64,000 bases of DNA. Source: Fretibacter rubidus. Its GTDB lineage: Bacteria > Pseudomonadota > Alphaproteobacteria > Caulobacterales > Maricaulaceae. Where the stretch lies: positions 434,001-498,000 of the forward strand of contig NZ_CP163423.1 of NCBI RefSeq assembly GCF_041429785.1, in the 5' to 3' direction. Both the position numbers and the translations under genes were made by a program. Of this stretch, positions 34,685-44,500 are shown in pieces (positions within the stretch are counted from its first letter, which is position 1; each line of letters opens with the position of its first letter). The notes under the pieces are model-generated. The model was given only the letters and a program-made list of their open reading frames with translations. It ran no database searches and was not told the DNA's origin.

Positions 34685-36814
34685 TTACTCTGATATGGCG
34701 CTAAACTTCAGAACGATACATCGCTCTGCTTTCATAAAGGGCAGCCTAATTCCAACCTGACATAAGACGTCTCCCGAGAACTTTTTCCCTTGAGAGTCCA
34801 ATGATAGAAACTCTTTTCCGGTGAAACCGTCAAACTGACCTTTTTGAGGATCGACCCTTTCAACGAAATATTGTGTCCTCAAATCGACCATTGGCAAACT
34901 GACGTAAGGGGGGAAACGTTGTTCAGTCGGTTGCATTCGGAAAATGAAGGCGTAAAACTTATCTTTATTGCCAAGGACCTGCCAGGCCACATGGTCGCCG
35001 ACATTGCCTCGCCAAACCTGTCCCGTATGCGTGATGTTCCTAATATTTTTATATAGGTTGACCCAGGATTTTATCTTCTCTTTTTCGGGCTCAGGAATTT
35101 TTCGCGGGTCCAGTTCTATTCCAAAATGCCCAATAATCGCCATGGCTGCTCTGAAGTCCATATTCTGACTTCGGCCGGTTGAATGGGCAGGCGAAGCACC
35201 GATGTGAGTGCCCATTATTTCTGGCGGAAGATATTCAAGAAATCCGTCTTGTATGCGTTTTCGTGAGACAGCATCAATGCAATCACTCGCCCAAACTCTG
35301 TGAGTAAGCCGAAGGATGCCTGCATCAATCCGGCCGCCACCTCCAGCACAAGCTTCAATCTCAACGTTGGGATATGCGTCGCGGATTGTTTGAAAAAGCG
35401 CATAACTGGCATTTATCTGATCTGTGTAAACAGCGAAGCCATCAGATCCGGCTTGCGTCAGATCCCGGTTATGATCCCATTTCAAATAATCAATGGGCAG
35501 GTTTGTTAACAGGCTTTCTATTTTTTCAAAAAGATAGTTTTGAACGTCTCTATTCGTCATGTCCAAAACCAATTGGTTTCGGGACTCTAACGGGGTTCTT
35601 TGTGGTAATTGTAAAGCCCACTGGGGATGTTTTTCAAAGAGCCGACTTTTTGGGTTAACCATTTCAGGTTCCACCCATAAGCCAAATTCCATGCCTAAGC
35701 TTTTCACATGATTTGCAAGGGGCGCTAAGCCATCAGGATATTTGTCAGCATCGGCCCACCAATCGCCCAGAGATGATGTGTCGTCATGGCGGCCTGCGAA
35801 CCAGCCATCATCGACGATAAAGCGTTCCACCCCCAAATCAGCGGCCGAGCTGGCAAGCTCCATGAGGTCCTGTTCATTATGGTCGAAATATAAACCTTCC
35901 CACGTATTTAGGTGAACGGGGCGAGGTGACATTTGCCCTGAAGTCCATAACGGACTTAGAGAGCGCATATGATTTATGAGGTTTTGCGCGACGCCATTTT
36001 CACCGTTTTCGGAAAAGCTTACCAACCACTCTGGGGATTTTATTTGTTCGCCTGTTGCAAGCCGGATTTCTCCCGGAGCGTACCATGCACCGCTTTGCCA
36101 GATGTAAAATCCATAGTCGCACCATTCAATCAATTGTTCGTGATTGCCAGACCAGGCGAGATGGGCCGCCATGACTGGCCCTGAGAAACCGCCCGTTGTC
36201 GGTGACATTACGCGGGCATAAGGTGGGCAGTCGTGCGAAGTCAGCCCTCTGCGGTTAATACGTTGCCAACCGGATCGGGTGATTCCATCGCTGACGGGAA
36301 TAAACTCATTATTATGGCGACCGGTAAAGCTGTTAACACGATTGAAATGTGATTGAACCGGAATTGAGCCAGCCATTAACCTGTCGACATTTAAAGTTTC
36401 AGAACCCAGATTTTTTACGGTTGTCTGAAAGGCATATACATCGAATTCGGGTTCAAGTCTGATAGTTTGGATAAACTCAATCTGAGCGACCTTATCCAAG
36501 CTGACGATACTTATTTCTTTGTTAGAAGTTTGAACTCTGCATTCCGATATTTCATGCGCCCAGTCCCGGCCATGCCGATGAGCTGTGAACGCTGGCGTAT
36601 TAAACCAACCATTTCCAAATAGAGGTATTGTTCGAAAGGGTTGGTTCTTATCTAGAGAAAAGCTGGCCCTCGGGGTTGTGTCTTGCCATGATGCGAAGTC
36701 TGGATCTGCCGACAATTTGGCGCCAAAGTAACGCCAAATGGGCAGTGCGTTGCCTTCAGTCTCAAGGATAAGGCTTGTGCCTCGACCCTGAAGAGAAATT
36801 ATTTTTGAGATCAT
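34685..36814 (-). CDS. GH36 alpha-galactosidase
   Basis: A 709-residue protein starting at ATG 36814, which overlaps the upstream transporter stop (ATGA), indicating translational coupling; a longer frame to 36865 is inside the transporter gene. The GH36 features are a large N-terminal beta-domain, TWEGLYFDHNEQDLMELA, VDDGWF, LWVEPEMVNP, the nucleophile Asp447 in YLKWDHN and the acid/base Asp511 in VWASD. It removes terminal alpha-1,6-galactose from melibiose, raffinose or stachyose. With no signal peptide it is cytoplasmic, so intact oligosaccharide must be imported first. Galactose then enters galK-galT-galE. Confidence 0.93.
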   Translation of the reverse strand: MISKIISLQGRGTSLILETEGNALPIWRYFGAKLSADPDFASWQDTTPRASFSLDKNQPFRTIPLFGNGWFNTPAFTAHRHGRDWAHEISECRVQTSNKEISIVSLDKVAQIEFIQTIRLEPEFDVYAFQTTVKNLGSETLNVDRLMAGSIPVQSHFNRVNSFTGRHNNEFIPVSDGITRSGWQRINRRGLTSHDCPPYARVMSPTTGGFSGPVMAAHLAWSGNHEQLIEWCDYGFYIWQSGAWYAPGEIRLATGEQIKSPEWLVSFSENGENGVAQNLINHMRSLSPLWTSGQMSPRPVHLNTWEGLYFDHNEQDLMELASSAADLGVERFIVDDGWFAGRHDDTSSLGDWWADADKYPDGLAPLANHVKSLGMEFGLWVEPEMVNPKSRLFEKHPQWALQLPQRTPLESRNQLVLDMTNRDVQNYLFEKIESLLTNLPIDYLKWDHNRDLTQAGSDGFAVYTDQINASYALFQTIRDAYPNVEIEACAGGGGRIDAGILRLTHRVWASDCIDAVSRKRIQDGFLEYLPPEIMGTHIGASPAHSTGRSQNMDFRAAMAIIGHFGIELDPRKIPEPEKEKIKSWVNLYKNIRNITHTGQVWRGNVGDHVAWQVLGNKDKFYAFIFRMQPTEQRFPPYVSLPMVDLRTQYFVERVDPQKGQFDGFTGKEFLSLDSQGKKFSGDVLCQVGIRLPFMKAERCIVLKFSAISE

Positions 36815-38181
36815 ATGTTTGCTGGCGTTGGGGGTTGGTTTGATGTGTCTGTTTTGACCCACCATACTGAAATAGCGGCCAAGAAAAGTAAAACACCGGA
36901 CATTCGCAGCACGTTTCCTGGGTCACCCCCAAGCAAACTGTTGTAGAAAAACGGCAGGGTCGCCGCAACAATCAACATTGGGATAACAATCATCATATTG
37001 AATATTCCCATATAGACACCGGTCCGATCTGCCGGGATGGAGTTTGCCAATATTACGTAAGGATTTCCCATTATACTTGCCCACGCAATCCCAACACCAA
37101 TGGCCGGTAAAAATAACATCCAGCGCTCTGTTATGTTCGGTATTATGAGCATTCCTATGCCGCCGAGAACAAGGCATAGAGCATGCAGGCGGTTTGCGCC
37201 AAACCTCTTGGCCAGTGGTATCATGGCAAATGCCGCGAAGAATCCAAGCCCATTATAGAAGGCGGCCATTTCCCCGTTAGCTAGCGTTGCAACCCGAAAT
37301 CCTTCGGAACTCGAGTCCGCTGTTCCGAATACGCTTCGACCGATCGAAAGTACCACATATCCCCAGTAGCAGGATATGCCATACCACTGAAAAAGGCTCA
37401 TCAAGGCCAGTTTTCGCATGGCTACCGGCATTTCAATGATGGCATGCCATATTTCGCCAAACGTACCGATGAACCCCTTGGGTTTGCCTTTGATCGACTG
37501 AATTTCTTCCTCGGTTAATGGAAGTTCAGGGACGCGGCTAATTGACCATAATACGGTTGTTATTGAAAGAAAGGCACCTATGAAGAAAGCATATTTTGCG
37601 AATTTCGGGATGTTATTCGCATCGACATCATTGATGCTTATTCCAAAAACATACACCATTATTGATGGTGCTAGGAAGGCTAGCATTTGAGCGAGGCCCG
37701 TAAATGCACTTTGTGTCAAAAAGCCAAATTGTCTTTGCTCAGGCCGTAGTCGATCACTGATATAGGCTCGATATGGTTCCATTGTCATGTTGTTACCAGC
37801 ATCCATTATCCATAGACAGGAAACAGCCATCATGAGACTCATACTGAGAGGCATAAAGAACAAGCCCACGGAGCACATAATCGCGCCAAGAACGAAATAG
37901 GGCGTGCGCCGTCCCCACCGGGACAGCGTTTTGTCGGACAAAGCGCCAACAATAGGTTGCACAATAAGCCCGGTAAGCGGCCCTGCCAGAGCGAGAAGCG
38001 GTATGGAGGCGTCTTCCGCTCCTAAATATTTATAGATTGGGGTGACTTGGCCCTGTTGAAGGCCGAAACTGAATTGAAGGCCTAAAAACCCTAGATTCAT
38101 TTCCAGGATACGCCAAGGGTTTAAGTAAGGTTTATGCTCGTTTGTGTCGTCCTGAGACGTTGAATTTTGACTAAGCGCCAT
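36811..38181 (-). CDS. SLC45/SuxC-like MFS sugar transporter
   Basis: A 456-residue, 12-helix MFS protein from ATG 38181, with AAAGGGGA upstream. Family-specific stretches are GFLGLQFSFGLQQGQVTPIYKYLGA in helix 1, LTGLIVQPIVGALSDKTLSRWGRRTPYFVLGA (A-motif) and NMTMEPYRAYISDRL. These match bacterial sucrose/maltose MFS carriers of the SuxC/SLC45 type. It probably imports sucrose or a galactosyl-sucrose from periplasm to cytoplasm with protons. It is the first gene of the operon ending in GH36, and its promoter region contains the perfect operator at 38235-38246. Confidence 0.88.
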   Translation of the reverse strand: MALSQNSTSQDDTNEHKPYLNPWRILEMNLGFLGLQFSFGLQQGQVTPIYKYLGAEDASIPLLALAGPLTGLIVQPIVGALSDKTLSRWGRRTPYFVLGAIMCSVGLFFMPLSMSLMMAVSCLWIMDAGNNMTMEPYRAYISDRLRPEQRQFGFLTQSAFTGLAQMLAFLAPSIMVYVFGISINDVDANNIPKFAKYAFFIGAFLSITTVLWSISRVPELPLTEEEIQSIKGKPKGFIGTFGEIWHAIIEMPVAMRKLALMSLFQWYGISCYWGYVVLSIGRSVFGTADSSSEGFRVATLANGEMAAFYNGLGFFAAFAMIPLAKRFGANRLHALCLVLGGIGMLIIPNITERWMLFLPAIGVGIAWASIMGNPYVILANSIPADRTGVYMGIFNMMIVIPMLIVAATLPFFYNSLLGGDPGNVLRMSGVLLFLAAISVWWVKTDTSNQPPTPANI

Positions 38182-38234
38182 ACGAATTTCCCCTTTAATT
38201 AAAACCGCCTTACAACAGATTTTTAAAAGAAACA

Positions 38235-38246
38235 ACAATCGATTGT
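38235..38246. promoter_or_regulatory. LacI-type operator between transporter and fructokinase genes
   Basis: ACAATCGATTGT is a perfect 12-bp palindrome with central CG in the 95-base gap between two divergent operons (SuxC-like/GH36 and ROK/GPH). The identical sequence recurs upstream of galT at 53314. Confidence 0.75.
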
Positions 38247-38276
38247 ATTTTTCGAATTTTTATGAAATGTAAGGCT

Positions 38277-39149
38277 ATGAAAAAATTTGGCGGGATAGAT
38301 GCGGGGGGCACTACGTTTAAATGCGTTGTCGCTGGGCAAGATGGAACAATCTTTGAACAAGCTAGGTTTCCATCGCTCGACTCTGCACAAACTCTGAAAG
38401 CGTGCATTAGTTTTTTTACACGTCATCTCGATTCAATTTCCGGCTTGGGAATTGCAAGTTTTGGTCCGATTGATATTGATCCGACCTCTTCACGATACGG
38501 GCAAATACTGGAAACGCCCAAAAAGGGTTGGTCTGGCGTCAATTTAAAATCCGGTTTCGATAATGCTTTAGGAGTAAATTGCGTCGTCAACACGGATGTG
38601 AATGGTGCTTTACTGGGCGAGATGCAATGGGGACGAGCTCAGGGCGTAAATAGTGCAGCTTATGTAACCATTGGCACAGGAATAGGGGCCGGGATATTTT
38701 TGAACGGTGGATTTGTTGGCGCGCCAACACATCCGGAGTTTGGTCATATTAGACTTGAGCGTCATCAACATGACGACTTTGAAGGCATTTGCAGTATTCA
38801 TCGTAATTGCCTGGAGGGTCTCGCGAGTGCTCCGGCTTTGTCCGCACGTTTTGGCCCTACAAAAGATATGGATATTAATCACAAGGGTTGGGAAATTGAA
38901 TCCTGGTATCTCGCGCAAGCATGCTTATCGCTTTACCTGACAATCCGGCCTGATCGCATCATCCTCGGCGGCGGAATTATGCTCGCGAATGGTCTATTAG
39001 ACAAGGTGAGAAATGAAACAGAAAAACTGTTGAATGGATATACTGACATGAAAAGTTCTGAAATTGAACAGCTCATCGTGACGCCTGGATTAGGGGACAA
39101 TGCAGGGGTGTTGGGTGCAGTATGCCTTGCCATTCAAGCGCAGAGATAA
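38277..39149 (+). CDS. ROK family fructokinase
   Basis: A 290-residue protein from ATG 38277; an ATG at 38262 would add five residues. The phosphate-binding GGIDAGGTTFKC starts the protein. The ROK signature has VTIGTGIGAGIFLNGG, and the structural zinc site appears as HPEFGHIRLERH...GICSIHRNCLEG, with the spacing seen in fructokinases of this family. It phosphorylates free fructose to fructose-6-phosphate, using fructose released by GH32 or GH68-like enzymes. It is followed by a GPH transporter after 21 bases. Confidence 0.9.
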   Translation: MKKFGGIDAGGTTFKCVVAGQDGTIFEQARFPSLDSAQTLKACISFFTRHLDSISGLGIASFGPIDIDPTSSRYGQILETPKKGWSGVNLKSGFDNALGVNCVVNTDVNGALLGEMQWGRAQGVNSAAYVTIGTGIGAGIFLNGGFVGAPTHPEFGHIRLERHQHDDFEGICSIHRNCLEGLASAPALSARFGPTKDMDINHKGWEIESWYLAQACLSLYLTIRPDRIILGGGIMLANGLLDKVRNETEKLLNGYTDMKSSEIEQLIVTPGLGDNAGVLGAVCLAIQAQR

Positions 39150-39170
39150 ATTATAACGGGGAAGAAACAG

Positions 39171-40544
39171 ATGTCGGACCATAAACTTTCATTTCGTGAA
39201 AAGGTCGGGTACGGTCTTGGAGACATGGCTTCAAATTTCTATTTGGGGTTTTTTGGTATCTTCCTAATGTATTATTATACCGATGTGTTCGGTATATCCC
39301 CGGCTGCCGCCGGTTTTATGTTGCTGATAACAAAAATCGTCGATGCCATAAGTGATCCTGCCATGGGATTGATTGCGGATCGAACTGAAACAAAATGGGG
39401 GAAATACAGGCCATATCTCATCTGGGTGGCCGTACCTTATGCGATTTTGGGGTACCTTCTATTTTTGGGGCCTGATTTATCACCATTCGGCAAATTGGCT
39501 TTTGCCTATGTAACTTACACATTGGTCATGTTGGCTTTCACGGCGATAAATGTTCCCTATTCGGCATTACTCGCGGTTATTTCTCCGAGTGCAGAGGAAA
39601 GAGCCAAGGCAGCACAATATAGATTTGTTTTTGCATCGATCGGAACATTGACTGTTGGTGCGTTGGCGACACCATTGGTAAAACTATTAGGCGGGGGTGA
39701 TGAGGTTCTGGGCTTCAGATTGACGATTATTTTGTTTGCCGTTTTGTCGATAGCATTGTTTTGGACGACCTTTTTTACGACGAAAGAGCGAATTCGTCCT
39801 CCTAAACATGACAGTAGCGTCAAGGATGACCTCAAATCACTCGCCAAGAATATATCCTGGGTCTTACTGGTATTATGCGGGATATTGACCATTATTGGTC
39901 TCGCGGGACGAATGTCATCCATCATGTATTATCTGAAATATTATATGGTGAGCGGAGTGGATGAGAGTGCTCGCGTTTTCTTGTGGATGGATCGCATGGC
40001 ATTCCTAACGTCCGTGGGGATGTTAGGGCAATTAGTTGGCGCATTGTTGACGCCAAAATTGGCCAGCCTTTTTGAAAAAAGGAACCTGCTTATCATCATG
40101 AATCTTGCACATGGAGTGTTGCTAATTGCGGGCTATTTTGTAACGCCCGATCAATATTTTCTGACCGTTGTATTACAAACATTAGGGATGTTTACGTTCG
40201 GAATTGTAATCACTCTTTTATTCATTATGTATACCGATTGCACAGAATATGGAGAGTGGAGATTTGGAAAGAATACAGCGGGGTTAACTGTATCCGCTTC
40301 GATGTTTTCCTTGAAATCAGGAACTGCAATTGGCGGAGCGCTGCCTGGATTTATTCTTGCGGCTTTCGGTTTCGTTGCCAATCAGGTTCAAACCGATAGT
40401 GCTCTACATGGCGTGCGATTAATGTTCACCGTTTTGCCGGCCGTATTTTTCTTTTTGGGCGCCCTTGTGATGATGGGGTATAAAATTGACCGAAAAATGT
40501 TGAGACAGATTGAGGCGGATTTAAAGGAAAGACGGCAGACTTAG
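39171..40544 (+). CDS. GPH-family (MelB-like) sugar:cation symporter
   Basis: A 457-residue, 12-helix protein with the glycoside-pentoside-hexuronide pattern: EKVGYGLGDMASNFYLGFFGIFLMYYYTDVFGISPAAAGFMLL, then DAISDPAMGLIADRTETKWGKYRPYLIW, and the helix 10-11 loop DCTEYGEWRFGKNTAGL. Members take up galactosides such as melibiose or other oligosaccharides with sodium or protons. It is a second inner-membrane sugar carrier in this locus besides the SuxC-like one, perhaps for melibiose, galactoside or raffinose. Its stop overlaps the convergent GH32 gene by four bases. Confidence 0.9.
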   Translation: MSDHKLSFREKVGYGLGDMASNFYLGFFGIFLMYYYTDVFGISPAAAGFMLLITKIVDAISDPAMGLIADRTETKWGKYRPYLIWVAVPYAILGYLLFLGPDLSPFGKLAFAYVTYTLVMLAFTAINVPYSALLAVISPSAEERAKAAQYRFVFASIGTLTVGALATPLVKLLGGGDEVLGFRLTIILFAVLSIALFWTTFFTTKERIRPPKHDSSVKDDLKSLAKNISWVLLVLCGILTIIGLAGRMSSIMYYLKYYMVSGVDESARVFLWMDRMAFLTSVGMLGQLVGALLTPKLASLFEKRNLLIIMNLAHGVLLIAGYFVTPDQYFLTVVLQTLGMFTFGIVITLLFIMYTDCTEYGEWRFGKNTAGLTVSASMFSLKSGTAIGGALPGFILAAFGFVANQVQTDSALHGVRLMFTVLPAVFFFLGALVMMGYKIDRKMLRQIEADLKERRQT

Positions 40545-42007
40545 TTTGTTTCAAGTGGAAAAACCTGGCCAACAAGATTGATTTTTCCGGTGCCATTATT
40601 GGATAAAAAGAGCTGATCAAATTCTTCATCGGGGAAGACAAGATATGTCATCGCGACTTCACCATGATTGGCGATAATTTCAACGGAATATCGATCAATA
40701 AGAATGTGGAGGGATAGGCGTCCATTTTTACTTGTAATATCGATTGGTCGCGAAACATCATTAAAAGTGTCGTCGATGGAATTTTGGCGTGCCAAAGAAC
40801 GATCAACGGTCATGTGTTCGACTTGAGGGTCGTAATTAATCGTGAATTTATTTCCGATTATGTTGCCGAACTCTAAAGTTAGCGTGGCATTATCCAAACC
40901 TGAAATCTCTAACTCTAACTCACCCTGAGTGAAAAGTTCTTTCGGAAGATCTAGTTTGTGCCGATCGACGAGGCTTTCATTAACATTTATTTCTTGTTTG
41001 CGGATGGAGCCGATTTGTTCGGCAAATTCGACAAACAGGTGAGGTCGTTCGTTTATAGTCCCGAGCGTTAACTCCCGGGGGAACGTCATCATACCTCGCC
41101 AATTTGCGACAGGTGTTTTATCCGCATACATCCAGTTACTCATCCAGCCAATAAAGAGTTTTTTTTCGGGTTCGTCCGCGGTGTTTTCCCAAGTCATTCC
41201 CGCATAATTATCCGGACCCCAGTCCAGCCAAACGGCTCCGTTCTTAACGAGGTAGTCTTCAAAATGACGGTCAAGTGAGAAAGAATTCCCGTCAAAATGG
41301 CCCACATAATATTGCGTTCCGCTTCCGTTTTGGGGGCCTTGCAGGGTTTGGCTTTGCAATAAAACCCATTGTGTTTCCTGCGTGTCTTTATTGCGTAATG
41401 GAAAAAGGCTGACACATTCCCAGAGGCGATCGTTTTCTACGGGGTAGGCAAAAGCGCTCAAAAATTCCCAATCTGTCAGGTTTGATGATCTATAAAAATG
41501 GGCCGAATTTCCAACGGAGAGGCACATTATCCATTGTTGGGTCGGCGAATGCCAAAAAACATTCGGGTCCCTAAAGTCCGGCGTCTCACCGGGGTTGCCT
41601 AAAACCGGGTTTCCCGGAAATTTCCTCCAGCTCTCTCCACCGTCAGAGCTTGTGGCTAGAGATTGCCTTTCATAGCGGCTGGTCTTTTGGTCAAAACCCT
41701 GACGGTCATGATGAGTGAAAAAAGCCACGAGATCATCTTTGCGAATATCCTCGCCGTAACTTTCTCTGGCTATGACAATATTGCCTGAAAAAATATACCC
41801 GAACGAATCTGGAGATAAGGCTATCGCCAGGTCTGTCCAGTGAATCAGATCTGGACTGGTTGCGTGAGCCCAATGCATGGGTCCCCAAATAATATCGTCT
41901 GGATGAAATTGGTAGAATAGGTGATAAAGGCCATCGCGATACACTAAACCATTTGGGTCATTCATCCAACCAATAGGAGGTGAATAATGGAAGCCAGGTT
42001 TTTTCAT
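40541..42007 (-). CDS. GH32 beta-fructofuranosidase (invertase/sucrose hydrolase)
   Basis: A 488-residue protein without signal peptide. The GH32 five-bladed propeller has the nucleophile Asp17 in WMNDPNG, the transition-state RDP motif (residues 146-148) and the EC motif in LWECVSLF (Glu197 acid/base). A C-terminal beta-sandwich follows. It hydrolyses the fructosyl bond of sucrose, raffinose or fructo-oligosaccharides in the cytoplasm. Divergent from the LacI gene with two operators between them (42064-42075, 42100-42111), so it is almost certainly controlled by it. Confidence 0.93.
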   Translation of the reverse strand: MKKPGFHYSPPIGWMNDPNGLVYRDGLYHLFYQFHPDDIIWGPMHWAHATSPDLIHWTDLAIALSPDSFGYIFSGNIVIARESYGEDIRKDDLVAFFTHHDRQGFDQKTSRYERQSLATSSDGGESWRKFPGNPVLGNPGETPDFRDPNVFWHSPTQQWIMCLSVGNSAHFYRSSNLTDWEFLSAFAYPVENDRLWECVSLFPLRNKDTQETQWVLLQSQTLQGPQNGSGTQYYVGHFDGNSFSLDRHFEDYLVKNGAVWLDWGPDNYAGMTWENTADEPEKKLFIGWMSNWMYADKTPVANWRGMMTFPRELTLGTINERPHLFVEFAEQIGSIRKQEINVNESLVDRHKLDLPKELFTQGELELEISGLDNATLTLEFGNIIGNKFTINYDPQVEHMTVDRSLARQNSIDDTFNDVSRPIDITSKNGRLSLHILIDRYSVEIIANHGEVAMTYLVFPDEEFDQLFLSNNGTGKINLVGQVFPLETN

Positions 42008-42063
42008 TTTCTGCTTTTCTATTACTTGGTGAACGCCTCAATCGAGCGATCGTATCCACGGAT

Positions 42064-42111
42064 ACAATCAATTGCATTTTTTTTCTAGGTTAAACTGTTA
42101 CAATCCATTGC
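42064..42111. promoter_or_regulatory. Paired LacI-type operators between GH32 and LacI genes
   Basis: Two near-palindromes, ACAATCAATTGC at 42064-42075 and ACAATCCATTGC at 42100-42111, lie 36 bases apart in the divergent promoter. Each differs from ACAATCGATTGT only at the centre and end. Paired sites beside the regulator gene suggest autoregulation and dimer-dimer cooperation. Confidence 0.65.
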
Positions 42112-42157
42112 TTTTTTTGCTAGGTAAAAAGAGAGGTTTGGCAAATTATAGAAAGCT

Positions 42158-43168
42158 ATGAATATGGCTAAGAAAATGACGATGGTAGATTTGGCAAATT
42201 TAGCCGGGGTGGATATCTCCACTGTTTCGCGTTCGCTAAATGATAGCCCTCTCGTCAAGCAACAGACAAAAGACGAAATATTCCGACTGGCGAGTGAACA
42301 CGGTTATGTTATCAATGCCTCGGCGCGAAGCTTGCGAAAAAGGTCAAGTGAGACACTTGGTATCGTTATTCCGCTAGACCCGAAGTCTGGCCAAACAATA
42401 TCTGATCCGTTTTTTCTTGAAATGGTTGGGGCCGTGACTCAAGCAGCCGCCAAGCGCGGCTATGATCTCATTATCAATATACCTGATTCAACATCCCAAA
42501 TTGCCGAGCGGCGTCTTTTGCAAACAGGGCGGGCCGACGGACTGATCGTAATCGGTCAGGCGGGGCGCGTCGAGCGTTTAAACGCGCTGGGAGACCTGGT
42601 TAACAAAATAGTTGTCTGGGGCGGAGATAACAATGACGCGACTTATACAGTTGTAGGGAGTGATAATTTTCGCGGTGGGCGTATTGCTGCTGAGCACCTA
42701 ATTGAGCGAAGGCGTGAACGGATTTTGTTTGTCGGAGACATCGCACTCCCTGAAGTGAAACTCAGATATGACGGTATGCTTGAAGCGCATCGCGCGACAG
42801 GCCTGACCCACGAGCCGGATTTGATACTTTCGGTCCCGTTTGGTGGTAAAGCTGCGTTCACCGCGATTCAGTCATTCTTGGACATCCGACAAGACTTTGA
42901 CGCAATTTTTGCGGCTTCTGATGTGCTGGCCATTGGTGCCATTCATGCACTGCAAAAATATGGATTGGACGTGCCCGATGATGTTGCTGTGGTCGGTTAT
43001 GACAATATCGGACAGTCCGGAATGTCTACGCCAAGTTTAACCACGATTGATCAGAATATTTCTGAGGGCGGTGAATTGCTTGTAAGGCTTTTATTGGACA
43101 AGCTGGACGGGAAAAATGTGAAATCCCTTTTGACTGAGACCCGGCTCGTTCAAAGAAACAGTAGTTAA
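42158..43168 (+). CDS. LacI-family regulator of the sucrose/galactose locus
   Basis: A 336-residue protein. The HTH is TMVDLANLAGVDISTVSRSL with following LASEHGYVINASARSLRK, then a sugar-binding-protein-like domain (about residues 65-335; GYDNIGQSGMSTPSLTTI near the end). The start could be ATG 42158 or 42164. It is divergent from GH32 and convergent, overlapping four bases, with the GH68-like gene. It is the only regulator in the 31-53 kb locus, where eight similar palindromes precede the transcription units, so it probably represses all of them in the absence of a sugar ligand. Confidence 0.92.
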   Translation: MNMAKKMTMVDLANLAGVDISTVSRSLNDSPLVKQQTKDEIFRLASEHGYVINASARSLRKRSSETLGIVIPLDPKSGQTISDPFFLEMVGAVTQAAAKRGYDLIINIPDSTSQIAERRLLQTGRADGLIVIGQAGRVERLNALGDLVNKIVVWGGDNNDATYTVVGSDNFRGGRIAAEHLIERRRERILFVGDIALPEVKLRYDGMLEAHRATGLTHEPDLILSVPFGGKAAFTAIQSFLDIRQDFDAIFAASDVLAIGAIHALQKYGLDVPDDVAVVGYDNIGQSGMSTPSLTTIDQNISEGGELLVRLLLDKLDGKNVKSLLTETRLVQRNSS

Positions 43169-44283
43169 GCCACCTCAACTTCTGTGAATAATTTTAAGTT
43201 ATTTACCTTAATCGATACCGATTTCGGCCCTGAAATCGATAAAATAGATGCCTCATCTGATTGCTCTGTGACCGGACACATTAACTGTACTTCTTCTCTC
43301 TGAAAATCACTGGATAAGATACTGCATCCGAATCGATCTTTGAGTCCGGGCATGATGCTTGTTTCTGAGCGGTATGGCTCCCATGGGCCTCTAATCGTGC
43401 GGGAAACATAAAGACGTTGTTGTTTTGAAACTTCATCATCAGCTTGGCCCTCTCGCAGTCGATCGCAAGAAGCGATCATCAAATAATATAATTGCGTGGT
43501 TGGAGAATATAGAACTTTAGGAACCTCGGCCTGTGTGAATTCATGACTGTCAGGGAGTAAAATAGGTTTCATCAAATGTCGGACACTGACGTTATTTTCA
43601 CTTACATCTAAAATGACGTGGGCAATGACCGGCGTTGCAGGGGTGGACTTGGCTGACCAAAGGCAGTGAAGTGTGCCATCAGGCGATTTAATGAGAAAAG
43701 GATCTCTCCAAGCCATAATCGGTCCGCCAGCTTCGCCGTTTTTGTGACCCAGCCTGTCAATGCTATCGAGGTAATATCCCCTTTCACGAATGAACTGGTA
43801 ATCACGCCGAGGGTGAAGGGTTGCCCGTTCCAATGGAATAATTTCGTGTTCAGTATCAGTAGAAAAGCCAAAGCAGATGGATTGCATGAACGGATGGTTG
43901 TCATCGACACCTTCAATTCCGGTAAATCCGTGAAGTGTTTTTCCGTTTTTGAGATGAATGGCCGAACCACTCCACACATTGCCTGCATAGCTCATATCCT
44001 CTGATTCTGAGGGGCTTAGGACAGGTCCCAAATCTGACCAGTTTGTACCAGCGTCATAAGTTCGAAATTTTCGAATGTGGAATGCATGACTATTGCGTTC
44101 AGACGGTTGGATTGCCTTGCCACAATCATTTAACCTCGAAAGTGACAAGCAATAAAAGTCATACTCATCTTTGCCGTTCGATGTGGTCCAACTGTCCCAC
44201 AGCCAATAATCTGGATGAACAATTCCGTTTGTAAAACAACGGTTAAATTGTTGTTTGGCTACTTCTAATTTCGTCGTCATCAT
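43165..44283 (-). CDS. GH68/GH32-clan five-bladed propeller enzyme (GH68-like)
   Basis: A 372-residue protein without a signal peptide. The nucleophile-like Asp30 lies in LWDSW, followed by VWSGSAIHL (residues 103-111), AWRDPFL (RDP at 193-195) and EVPKVLY with Glu253 as likely acid/base. These correspond in order to the WDSW, WSGSA, RDP and ERP regions of levansucrases. True GH68 enzymes are secreted and about 450-500 residues; this one is shorter and lacks the usual DEIERP wording, so activity could be sucrose hydrolysis, fructosyl transfer or action on another fructoside. It is divergent from the TonB receptor with three operators between them. Confidence 0.72.
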   Translation of the reverse strand: MMTTKLEVAKQQFNRCFTNGIVHPDYWLWDSWTTSNGKDEYDFYCLSLSRLNDCGKAIQPSERNSHAFHIRKFRTYDAGTNWSDLGPVLSPSESEDMSYAGNVWSGSAIHLKNGKTLHGFTGIEGVDDNHPFMQSICFGFSTDTEHEIIPLERATLHPRRDYQFIRERGYYLDSIDRLGHKNGEAGGPIMAWRDPFLIKSPDGTLHCLWSAKSTPATPVIAHVILDVSENNVSVRHLMKPILLPDSHEFTQAEVPKVLYSPTTQLYYLMIASCDRLREGQADDEVSKQQRLYVSRTIRGPWEPYRSETSIMPGLKDRFGCSILSSDFQREEVQLMCPVTEQSDEASILSISGPKSVSIKVNNLKLFTEVEVA

Positions 44284-44333
44284 AACACGTCTGATAAGAA
44301 TTTACACGATACGAAGGTTTGCTATCGTTATAT

Positions 44334-44444
44334 ACAAACGATTGCAAGATTTAAAATCTGATTTTACTGAGAATGGCGTGCCATTTTTATCACGGCGGAA
44401 AAACAAAAAACAATCAATTGCATTTTTTACTTGCAATCGTTTGT
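44334..44444. promoter_or_regulatory. Three LacI-type operators between GH68-like and TonB receptor genes
   Basis: The sites are ACAAACGATTGC (44334-44345), ACAATCAATTGC (44410-44421) and GCAATCGTTTGT (44433-44444). The third is the exact reverse complement of the first. The cluster serves both divergent genes. The last two sites are 23 bases apart centre to centre, about two helical turns. Confidence 0.68.
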
Positions 44445-44500
44445 TTTTTTGTTAAGGAAAGTAAAAATTTGTAAAATTCTAATTTTGAAAGGGGAGAGAA

